This document shows, in pieces, positions 1 to 9,410 of a stretch of 64,000 bases of DNA; the stretch's first letter is position 1; each line of letters starts with the position of its first letter. The notes under the pieces are model-generated. The model was not told the DNA's origin, searched no databases, and saw only the letters and a list, made by a program, of their open reading frames with translations. The DNA lies in NCBI GenBank assembly GCA_003116995.1, contig BDSL01000015.1, positions 1,178,001-1,242,000 on the forward strand. The letters run 5' to 3'. This DNA is from Yamagishiella unicocca (lineage: Eukaryota > Chlorophyta > Chlorophyceae > Chlamydomonadales > Volvocaceae). Made by a program: the position numbers and the translations under genes.

Positions 1-3000
1 TCGACGGCGGCTGCGAGGCGTGCCACGGCGGCCGCTGCCGCGTCCGCGGCTGCCAGGAAAGTGTCGTACCTGTTGGAAACCGCCGCCGTTGCGAAACCGC
101 AGGAGGTTAGCGCTCTAGTAATGATGTGGTGGCACAACTGAGTGGGCGCGACCTGGGGTCCTCGCTCCTTCCCAAAACGGCCATTGGGCGCATGGCAGGT
201 CAGGAGCGTTACTTTTGGTTGAGTTCGTGTCGAAATGCTGTTTCCCCACCAGCACACATGTTGCATGCTCCAAGGCAGTCTGACTGAGGCGGCGGTGATG
301 CCAAACTTCACGATGCCGTTGCCATCCAACCCTCTTGATGCGCTTTGGGCGGCGCCCTCACAACTGCACAACTGCACAACTGCACAACTGCACAACTGCA
401 CAACTGCACAACTGCACAACTGCACAACTGCACAACTGCACAACTGCACAACTGCACAACTGCTGCTGGTTTCCTCGGTTTACAAGAGAACCCCCAACCG
501 CACCCCCGCCCTTCCACTCCCCGATCACTCGCACCGGGCGTTGATCGTCTCCAGCACATCATGCGCCACGCCGGTGTCTCCCCCAGCAGCACCAGCCGCC
601 GCGCCGCCGTCCTCCTGCCCTGAGGGCACCCCTGGGAACGCCGCGAGGTTTCGGAGCCTCAGCGCCCCGCTCCGCGCCTCTGCCAACGCCCCGTGGCCCA
701 CCGCCGCCAACGTGGCGTACGGCAGGCGCATCAGCACGTTCCTGGCATCTTCGTCCCTCTCGGGCAGATCTCCCAGGGTCGGCAGGTGTGGGTGCGGCGG
801 CAGGCCGGTGGCGGGCACCCTCAGGCCTGCCAGGCCGCCGCCCTCGTCCAGCTGCCCCAGCTCTGGCTGCGGCTGCCGGGAATCGCGATGAGTGTGAAAC
901 TGAGGCTGACACGCCGCCGGATCGTGCTGCGGGTGTCGCCCCCGAGGTTGGGTGCTGGTCCCGGCGAGGGGTGCGGCTAGGGCTGCCGCAGCCGCTGCGG
1001 CAGTGCCGGCGGCGGCTGCGGAGGCCTGCTCTGCGGGCGGCGGCAGGGCGGTGTCCCGTAGCAGCAGCAGCGCGTCGTGCACGTGCCCCGCGGCGTCGGC
1101 GACGATGGAGTGCGCGGTGGCGGCGGCGCCGTGCTCACCGTAGCCGAGTGCGGCCCCCACCAGGTCCTGCAGCGTTATGGGCGTTGCGGGAGCGGGGTGG
1201 AGAGTAAGCCGGTGAACCGACGAAGTAGGCAGCCGGGATTGGGCCGGGAGAGTTACGTGAGATACTTCGAAGCTGTGGAGTGCGGGTGGCGATGACGGTC
1301 TACGATACGGGCAATGCCCAGCAGGCTCCTCCGGGCCATCCCATCCCAATCGCGGGTCAGCCATGGATATCCTATGTAGGACCTGTTGCGGATAGCGGTT
1401 CCACGACACAAACAAAAGCCCTCAGCATGACGGAAGACGAACACATACTGTAATAGTTAACTCCTACATGACGGAACACGAGCACATACGGTAACAGTTA
1501 GTTACTACTACATGACCGGGCATGCAGCCCATGCAAACAGCAACCAACTAGCCAACACCGCACCTTCGCCGCGGCGAGCTCCTGACCCGCCCGCTCCACA
1601 ACGACCGCCAGCCAGGGAGCGACGGCAGCTGCCGCCCCGGCGGGCGGTTGCTCGTCGTCACCAGGACCAGGCTCCGAAACCGCGGGTCTCCGGCCCTTTC
1701 CGGCGTCGACGCCCTTCTCGGCGTCCTCACCCGCAACCATACCCGCACCCGCAGCCACGCCTGCCTCCAGCGCCATCTGCAGGTCCTCCGTGTGGCCCAG
1801 TGCGGCTGCCAGACCGTCAGCCAGGGGCTGCAGCAGCGCGGGGCTGCTGACGTCAGCCTGGGGTCGGGCGAGGGACTCCAATGTGCTGTGGGGAGGGAGG
1901 GGTGTATCCGAGGGCGCCACCACCCACGGGAGCGGTGATGTGGAGGGCGGGTAGGGGGGCAGACGGTGGGATGCAGAGATGAACATCATAGTGGTTTGTG
2001 AATTGCGGAACATGCACGGCATCGAGTCCGGACCATGCGTGGGGTCCTATCACTGGAACCGGAGCATGAGGACGTTATGTTTTATAGATGCTTGGACGTT
2101 ATGTGTACGGCAATGTGTGGCGCTGCCCGCTGCCCAAAGAGGCCGCTGCCTCACCCATGACGGGACCGGAACGGAACGGAAGGGTAGGGTAGGGTGCAGT
2201 GGCAAACGCGCCATGGCAAACGCGCGCCCGCCCCTGTCCCGCCGGCCTCTGCCGCGCCCTCCCCCTGCTCAGCACACGGCGCCCCTACCTGACGAGGCCC
2301 CTCAGCTCGACCACCAGAGCTCGCACCCGCCGGTCCACACCCGCCGCCGCCGCCAGGCCAGCGCGCAACGCCGCGGGGCACGGCCGCATCCGGTCCCCTT
2401 CAGCACCTCCTCCCTCCGCCACGCTCCCGCCGCCGGCCGCCGCCGCGTCGTGCGCACCGGCCTTCGCCGCCGCATCGCGGCGCTGGTGCGCGTCCATGTG
2501 CCCAATCTTCTCGTCCAGAAGCTTCTGGATCTCTCGCCGCACCCAGGGGTTCTCCTCCCACGCCGCCGGGTCCCTCACGTCTGCACGCATTCCGTCATAC
2601 GCCCGCGCCGCCGCGTCCTCCGCGCCGTGGATCGCGGCGCGCAGCGCACCCAACCGCCGGGCCAACGCAGCGGCGGCGCCACGCAGCAGCTCCAGGGGCG
2701 GCCCCAGGAGCGCCCCGGGCGGGTAGCGGCTGTGGTGCAGGTCGGAGGGGCAGAAATCCAAGGCGGCGGCATCATCGGCGCCGCTGTCGTGTTTGCCGGC
2801 GTGGTCTTTTGTGGCGCTGGCGCCGTCGTCCAGGAGGACGTAAGGCGCTGCGACGTCCCAGGAGCGCGGGTTGAGCAGCCCGGCCGCGGAGGCGCCCAGG
2901 TCGCCCAGCGCGCTGTGCTGGGCGTGGCTGTGATCTTGGCCGTGTTTGCCAGCATCGCCTGTGCTGGAGCCGCGGCTGCAGTCGTCGCCAGCAGCGCGCG

Positions 3001-3166
3001 GCTCGCCGGCACCGTCGTCGCTGTGGGGCGCTTTGTGGCGCGGCAAAATGCTGCCGCGGACACCCAGGGAAGCTGCCAGCAACAGGACTAGAAAGAAATG
3101 TGTAGCCGTTAGATGGGGAGACGCCCGGCGCGGCCGGCTGACGCCTCGCTTGGTGAGCGACGGCAT
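1..3166 (-). CDS. Secreted Ala/Pro-rich protein X, copy A (partial, usual start lost)
   Basis: Function not recognised. Exons read on the minus strand: 2289-3109, 1564-1885, 535-1166 and 69-1 (continuing past the left edge); all keep the reading phase and match copy B (8516 to 5041) exon for exon. The first exon encodes a hydrophobic signal-peptide-like start (HFFLVLLLAASLG) followed by an Asp/His/Ala-rich region and a charged stretch containing WEENPWVRREIQKLLDEKIG. The ATG used by copy B is ACG here (3107-3109); an in-frame ATG at 3164-3166 would add about 19 residues ahead of the hydrophobic segment. The Ala-rich tract in exon 3 is short here, unlike copy B. Its intron 3 contains an 8-bp repeat array. 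It could be a live gene with a shifted start or an early pseudogene; no in-frame stop was seen in the exons. Confidence 0.5.
359..463. repeat. 8-bp tandem repeat (cacaactg), about 13 units
   Basis: Near-perfect array of CACAACTG lying in the predicted third intron of X copy A. The matching place in copy B (5728-5745) has only about two units, so the array expanded after the duplication. Confidence 0.95.
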
Positions 3167-4010
3167 CGTTTCGGAAGCGGCTGTGCTCGCTCGCCGAGGG
3201 TCAGGAAACAGAACGTGCCGCCATGCGATTCTCGTGTATGATATAATTTGACATAACTCGTGTTTGAAGATAACGCGTGCGCGTCGCGACCGCTGCGGAA
3301 AATCTGGACCTACGACCGTCCTATGTCACTAACGACCGTTCCGACCCGCGGGTCGGTCCCTTGTAGCCGAGTGGGTTTGGCCCGTGCTCCGGGGGCTACG
3401 CGAATTTGGCTTCAGGTGGCCAATGTTTGCGCTGACGTTGTTCAAGACATATCAAGCGAACTGCGAAGCTTCTTCACTGCGTTGTATTGCGTACCTGTGA
3501 TGCGCGCTGCGGCTAAGCGAGGTGCAGTAATGGATGAAGACTGGACGGCCCGGTACCGACCTACCGAGATGCATTACATGCTAGTGAGGCGGCGCTTCGG
3601 CAGTCTCCTGCCGTCGCGAGGCTGCAGGCTCGGGCAGTCGGGTGACGCAGCCGCTGCTGCTGCCGCCGCTATGGCGCTGCCGCCGCCGGGCTGCTGCCTG
3701 ATGAAAACCAGGACACGCGCTGTACCTCCCTCAACGCACGCGGCGGCACGGCACGCAGCGTGTAAGCGCATCTTGCACGCGAACGCTCCTTTGCGCACCC
3801 CACCCTTCCATGCGCAACGGCCGCCGCGTATCACCCCCTTCCCCCGCTCCGGCTGGACGCTGAGTGCAGCGACTGGGCGCCCCGTGCAACCCTCCCACCT
3901 TGCCCCTGCCGTCCCCCCTCTGCTGGCCGGCCCAGACGGCGGCCCGTGCCCGGCCTTTCGTGCGCTGATACGGCGTTGGCCAGTCCTTGCTCCTTGCCGC
4001 CCCGCGCGCC
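3167..4010. other. Upstream DNA of X copy A, no gene seen
   Basis: Lies between X copy A and the end of the chimeric gene. It matches 8550-9385 at high identity, so it is the duplicated 5' region of X and likely carries its promoter. ORFs here are open in several frames and look like GC-rich shadows; none has a recognisable protein. Confidence 0.6.
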
Positions 4011-5957
4011 CTACTCCTCCGCCTCCTTGCCCACGGCATCTGGTACGAGGGGGCGAGAGCGGTTTAGGATTGCCGCGTACCGTCACCGTTGTGGAACGGG
4101 ATTGCAGCCCGATAGGTGGATACCATGGCTAGCATCTTGACCGGCCATATGTCCGACGGTGACCCTCACGGGCCCTGGGGTATGTACATAGCGCATGCAA
4201 CCGGTTCAGGTTCCCTATCGGAGAACGCAAGGGCTGGTACAAGCACCATGCCGCGCGCCGCCCCGTTGCGCCCGAACCCACCTACCTGGCACCGGCTCCG
4301 GAGCCGGGAGATCCGTAGGCCATCCGTCCGGCGCCGGAAGGCTGCTGTCTCCCTGTGGCGCCGCTTGCCGCTGCACCGCCGCCGACACCATCTGGTCCTC
4401 GCTGGGCGTGTAGCGACCGCGGCCCATCGCGGGTCGCTCGTCGTACTGCTGGTGGCGGCTGTTGCCGACTGACGCGCCACTGAGGTGCGTGGCCGGCCCT
4501 TGCGCGTAGTCATCGTCCATTGCAGCTCGCAGATTCTTGCAGGCCGCTCTACACTTGGCTACGGCATTGTTCTCCGTCGAGACCAGCGTGGGCATACATA
4601 TGACGAATAGTTGACCCATTATTTTATATGGCGCAATCCTGGCCTGCACTTTTGGGTGCTGGACAGGCAGGTTGCCGTGTTCGTCAGTTCGAGCAGGTAC
4701 TTGTGTTGCGCGACGGCCGTTCTGTCAAGGGTTCGCTTTGTGCAAAGGCTTGTACTGCGCGCCGGAGGTTCTGTCACGGGTCAGACTTCCAAGCATCTCT
4801 GGTGACGTGGGTTCACAGATAAACGAGCGCCACATAACTTCATTACGTGGGCGTAATTAAGAGACCCACATAACACCCTGTTGTACCTCATTTGGTCCGA
4901 GCAGCACTGCCCCCAAATTAAGGCGGCCCGTCAGCCCAGGCCTGGGTGTCCTTAAACACATCGGTAATGTCGGTCCCTGCTCCGCTTCCCAACCTCACTC
5001 GCCCAACCTACGTGAACCCCCGAGGAGCTGCCCCACAAACCTTGAGCACGGCGGCTGCCAGATCGACGGCCCGAGACCACGCAGCTCGTATCAGCGGGTG
5101 GCCGGAGATGTCGTACACGGTCCGCTTGGCGGCCGCGTCCGCGGCGGCGGCGCCTGGCGCGCCGGCTTCCTCGCGGCTTCTCCGATGACTGCCGGTGGTA
5201 GGGCTCTGGGCCGCCTGCCAACGTGTCAGGTGCTCGCGGCACTTGAGCAGGTGGTGGACAACGTCGCGCTTCCAGTGCTGCAGCTGCGAGGAGGCGTCGG
5301 GGCTAGGGCTGGGGCGGCTGCTGGGTGGCTCCTCACCCGCGGCGGCATCCGGCAGGGGTTGCTGGTCGACGGCGGCTGCGAGGCGTGCCACGGCGGCCGC
5401 TGCCGCGTCCGCGGCTGCCAGGAAAGTGTCGTACCTGTTGGAAACCGCCGCCGTTGGGAAACCGCAGGAGGAGGTTAGCGCTCTAGTAATGATGTTGGTG
5501 GCACAACTGAGTGGGCGCGACCTGGGGTCCTCACTCCTTCCCCAAACGGCCATTGGGCGCATGGCAGGTCAGGAGCGTTACTTTTGGTTGAGTTCGTGTC
5601 GAAATGCTGTTTCCCCACCGGTACACATGTTGCATGCTCCAAGCAGTCTGACTGAGGTGGCGGTGATGCCAAACTTCACGAGGCCGTTGCCATCCAACCC
5701 TCTTGACGCGCTTTGGGCGGCGCCCTCGCAACTGCGCAACTGCTGCTGGTTTCGTCGGTTTACAAAAGAACCCCACCCGCACCCCCGCCCTTCCACGCCC
5801 CGATGACTCGCACCGGGCGTTGATGGTCTCCAGCACATCAAGCGCCACGCCGGTGTCTCCCCCAGCCGCCGCAGCCGCAGCCGCAGCCGACGCCGCCGCC
5901 GCCGCTGCCGCTGCTGCCGAGGCCGCCGCCGCTGCTGCCCCCGCCGCCGCCGCCGCC

Positions 5958-5989
<32 letters not shown>

Positions 5990-8516
5990 CGCCGCCGCCG
6001 CCGACGCTGCCGCCGCCGACGCCGACGCCGCCGACGCCGCCGACGCGGCAGCCGCGTCGCCGTCCTCCTGCCCTGAGGGCACCCCTGGGAACGCCGCGAG
6101 GTTTCGGAGCCTCAGCGCCCCGCTCCGCGCCTCTGCCAACGCCCCGTGGCCCACCGCCGCCAACGTGGCGTACGGCAGGCGCATCAGCACGTTCCTGGCA
6201 TCTTCGTCCCTCTCGGGCAGATCTCCAAGGGTCGGCAGGTGCGGGTGAGGCGGCAGGCCGGTGGCGGGCACCCTCAGGCCTGCCAGTCCGCCGCCCTCGT
6301 CCGGCTGTCCCAGCTCTGGCTGCGGCTGCCGGGAGTCGCGATGAGGGTGATGGGAATCGCGATGAGGGTGAAACTGAGGCTGACACGCCGCTGCATCGTG
6401 CTGCGGGTGTCGCCCCCGAGGTTGGGTGCTGGTCCCGGCGAGGGGTGCGGCTAGGGCTGCCGCAGCCGCTGCGGCAGTGCCGGCGGCGGCTGCGGAGGCC
6501 TGGTCTGCGGGCGGCGGCAGGGCGGTGTCCCGCAGCAGCAGCAGCGCGTCGTGCACATGCGCCGCAGCATCGGCGACGATGGAGTGCGCGGTGGCGGCTG
6601 CGCCGTGTTCACCGTAGCCGAGTGCCGCCCCCACCAGGTCCTGCAGCGTTATGGGCGTTGCGGGAGCGGGGTGGAGAGTAAGCCGGTGAACCGACGAAGT
6701 AAGCAGCCGGGATTGGGCCGGGAGAGTTACGTGAGATACTTCGCAACTGCGGAGTGCGGGTAGCGATGACGGTCTACGATACGGGCAATGCCCAGCAGGC
6801 TCATCCGGGCCATCCCATCCCAATCGCCGGTCAGCCATGGATATCCTATGTAGGACCTGTTGCGGATAGCGGTTCCACAACACGAACAAAAGCCCTCAGC
6901 ATGACGGGAAACGAGCACATACCGTAACAGTTACTCCTACACGACCGGCTTGCAGCCCAATTAAACAGCAACCAACTAGCCAACACCGCACCTTCGCCGC
7001 GGCGAGCTCCTGACCCGCTCGCTCCAAAACGACCGCCAGCCAGGGAGCGACGGCCGCTGCCGCCCCGGCGGGCGGTTGCTCGTCGTCACCAGGACCAGGC
7101 TCCGAAACCACGGGTCTCCGGCCCTTTCCGGCGTCGACGCCCTCCTCGGCGTCCTCACCCGCACCCATACCCGCACCCGCACCCGCAGCCACGCCTGCCT
7201 CCAGCGCCATCTGCAGATCCTCCGTGTGGCCCAGTGCGGCTGCCAGACCGTCAGCCAGGGGCTGCAGCAGCGCGGGGCTGCTGACGTCAGCCTGGGGTCG
7301 GGCGAGGGACTCCAATGTGCTGTGGGGAGGGAGGGGTGTATCCGAGGGCGCCAACACCCACGGGAGCGGTGATGTGGAGGGCGGGTAGGGGGGCAGACGG
7401 TGGGATGCAGAGATGAACATCATAGTTGTTTGCGGAACATGCACGGCATCGAGTCCGGACCATGCGTGGGGTCCTTTCACTGTACCCGGAGCATCAGGAC
7501 GTTATGTGTACGGCAATGTGTGGCGCTGCCCGTTGCCCAAAGAGGCCGCTGCCTCACCCATGACGGGACCGGAACGGAAGGGTAGGGTAGGGTGCAGTGG
7601 CAAACGCGCCATGGCAAACGCGCGCCCGCCCCTGTCACGCCGGCCTCTGCCGCGCCCTCCCCCTGCTCAGCACACGGCGCCCCTACCTGACGAGGCCCCT
7701 CAGCTCGACCACCAGAGCTCGCACCCGCCGGTCCACACCCGCCGCCGCCGCCAGGCCAGCGCGCAACGCCGCGGGGCACGGCCGCATCCGGTCCCCTTCA
7801 GCACCTCCTCCCTCCGCCACGCTCCCGCCGCCGGCCGCCGCCGCGTCGTGCGCACCGGCCTTCGCCGCCGCATCGCGGCGCTGGTGCGCGTCCATGTGCC
7901 CAATCTTCTCGTCCAGAAGCTTCTGGATCTCTCGCCGCACCCAGGGGTTCTCCTCCCACGCCGCCGGGTCCCTCACGTCTGCACGCATTCCGTCATACGC
8001 CCGCGCCGCCGCGTCCTCCGCGCCGTGGATCGCGGCGCGCAGCGCACCCAACCGCCGGGCCAGCGCCGCGGCGCCGCCACGCAGCAGCTCCAGGGGCGGC
8101 CCCAGGAGCGCCCCGGGCGGGTAGCGGCTGTGGTGCAGGTCGGAGGGGCAGAAATCCAAGGCGGCGGCATCATCGGCGCCGCTGTCGTGTTTGCCGGCGT
8201 GGTCTTTTGTGGCGCTGGCGCCGTCGTCCAGGAGGACGTAAGGCGCTGCGACGTCCCAGGAGCGCGGGTTGAGCAGCCCGGCCGCGGAGGCGCCCAGGTC
8301 GCCCAGCGCGCTGTGCTGGGCGTGGCTGTGATCTTGGCCGTGTTTGCCAGCATCGCCTGTGCTGGAGCCGCGGCTGCAGTCGTCGCCAGCAGCGCGCGGC
8401 TCGCCGGCACCATCGTCGCTGTGGGGCGCTTGTTGGCGCGGCAAGATGCTGCCGCGGACACCCATAACCGCCAGGGAAGCTGACAGCAACAGGACTAGAA
8501 AGAATGTTTTAGCCAT
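4011..8516 (-). CDS. Chimeric gene: secreted protein X (copy B) fused to CEP104-derived exons
   Basis: Predicted exons: 7687-8516, 6992-7319, 5814-6640, 5041-5434, 4286-4643, 4011-4039. Every junction is GT..AG and phases agree throughout, giving 921 aa. The ATG at 8514-8516 is followed by a signal-peptide-like segment (MAKTFFLVLLLSASLAVMG). Residues about 28-280 are Asp/His/Ala-rich; exon 3 carries an Ala/Ser tract of roughly 60 residues; exon 4 contains YDTFLAAADAAAAAVARL. From exon 5 the sequence is CEP104-like: after some 38 novel residues it has the CEP104 linker (MDDDYAQGPATHLSG, DERPAMGRGRY), then the first residues of the CEP104 TOG exon (AVGKEAEE) and a TAG stop just past the joint with unit A. 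Intron 4 is CEP104 intron sequence. The X part has no recognised function. An untranscribed remnant is possible, but the phases argue against simple decay. Confidence 0.6.
4018..5049. repeat. CEP104-derived segment inside the duplication
   Basis: Matches parts of 12717-14405: 4020-4125 to 12717-12835, 4137-4520 to 12940-13320, and 4640-5049 to 13972-14405. The stretch 4521-4640 lies where the full gene has its coiled-coil exon (13685-13975); only a weak match survives (AVAKCRAACKNLRAA versus DAAKLIKADIDKLRAA). The right joint is at the shared bases GTGCTCAAG|GTTTGT, the end of an exon in both X and CEP104. Confidence 0.85.
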
Positions 8517-9390
8517 TAGGTGGGGCGATGCCCGGCGCGGCCGGCTCACGCCTCGCTTACGAGCGACGGGATTGTTTCGGAAGCGGCTGTGCTCGCTCGC
8601 CGAGGGTCAGGAAACAGAACGTGCCGCCATGTGATTCTCGTGTATGATATATAACTTGGCATAACTCGTGTTTGAAGATAACGCGTGCGCGTCGCGACCG
8701 CTGCGGAAAATCTGGACCTCCGACCGTCCTATGTTACCAACGACCGTTCCGACCCGCGGGTCGGTCCCTTGTAGCCGAGTGGGTTTGGCCCGTGCTCCGG
8801 GGGCTACGCGAATTTGGCTTCAGGTGGCCATTGTTTGCGCTGACGTTGTTCAAGACATATCAAGCGAACTGCGAAGCTTCTTCACTACGTTGTATTGCGT
8901 ACCTGTGATGCGCGCTGCGGCTAAGCGAGGTGCAGTAATGGGTGAAGACTGGACGGCCCGGTACCAAGATGCATTACATGCTAAGTGAGGCGGCGTTTCG
9001 GCAGTCTCCTGCCGTCGCGAGGTTGCAGGCTCGGGCAGTCGGGTGACGCAGCCGCTGCTGCTACCGCTGGGCTGCCTGATGAAAACCAGGACACGCGCTG
9101 TACCTCCATCAACGCACGCGGCGGCACGGCACGCAGCGTGTAAGCGCACCTTGCACGCGGACGCTCCTTTGCGCACCCCACCCTTCCATGCGCAACGGCC
9201 GCCGCGCATCACCCCCTTCCCCCGCTCCGGCTGGACGCTGAGTGCAGCGACTGGGCGCCCCGTGCAACCCTCCCACCTTGCCCCTGCCGTCCCCCCTCTG
9301 CTGGCCGGCCCAGACGGCGGCCCGTGCCCGGCCTTTCGTGCGGTGTCTGACACGGCGTTGGCCAGTCCTTGCTCCTTGCCGCCCCGCGCG
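5367..9390. repeat. Segmental tandem duplication, unit B
   Basis: Direct-repeat partner of 1-4016. The homology ends near 9390, just before the stop codon of the CEP104-like gene (9411-9413), so in unit A the CEP104 3' end has been lost and the sequence jumps to DNA matching 12717 onward. Confidence 0.9.
5863..6058 (-). repeat. GCC/GCN trinucleotide array coding an Ala/Ser tract
   Basis: Imperfect triplet array within exon 3 of the chimeric gene; read on the minus strand it gives roughly 60 mostly Ala residues with Ser. Copy A has only a short Ala/Gly run at the same point (588-610), so this is a recent codon expansion in copy B. Confidence 0.9.
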
Positions 9391-9410
9391 CCCTACTACC
9401 CCATGCGACC
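8517..9410. other. Intergenic region: X promoter side and CEP104 3' side
   Basis: About 0.9 kb between the CEP104 stop and the X start, both on the minus strand. It contains TTACA at about 8973, which on the minus strand is TGTAA, the chlorophyte poly(A) signal, about 440 bases past the CEP104 stop. No ORF here is convincing. Confidence 0.5.

Larger units (their letters stand above)
1..4016. repeat. Segmental tandem duplication, unit A
   Basis: Positions 1-4016 match 5367-9390 in the same orientation, covering introns, exons and flanking DNA of gene X. Differences are substitutions, small indels and two expansions (8-bp array here; GCC codon array in unit B). The unit continues past the left edge. 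At its right end the match stops at about 4016, where CEP104-like sequence begins. Confidence 0.9.

Noticed and set aside
359..463. CRISPR-like array
   Set aside because: Pure 8-bp tandem repeat with no spacers, within an intron of a eukaryotic gene.
1..9390. Assembly error explaining the duplication
   Set aside because: Copies differ by many substitutions, in-phase indels and distinct expansions, and the joint carries unique sequence; a collapsed or repeated contig would be identical. Haplotype mixing is not fully excluded.
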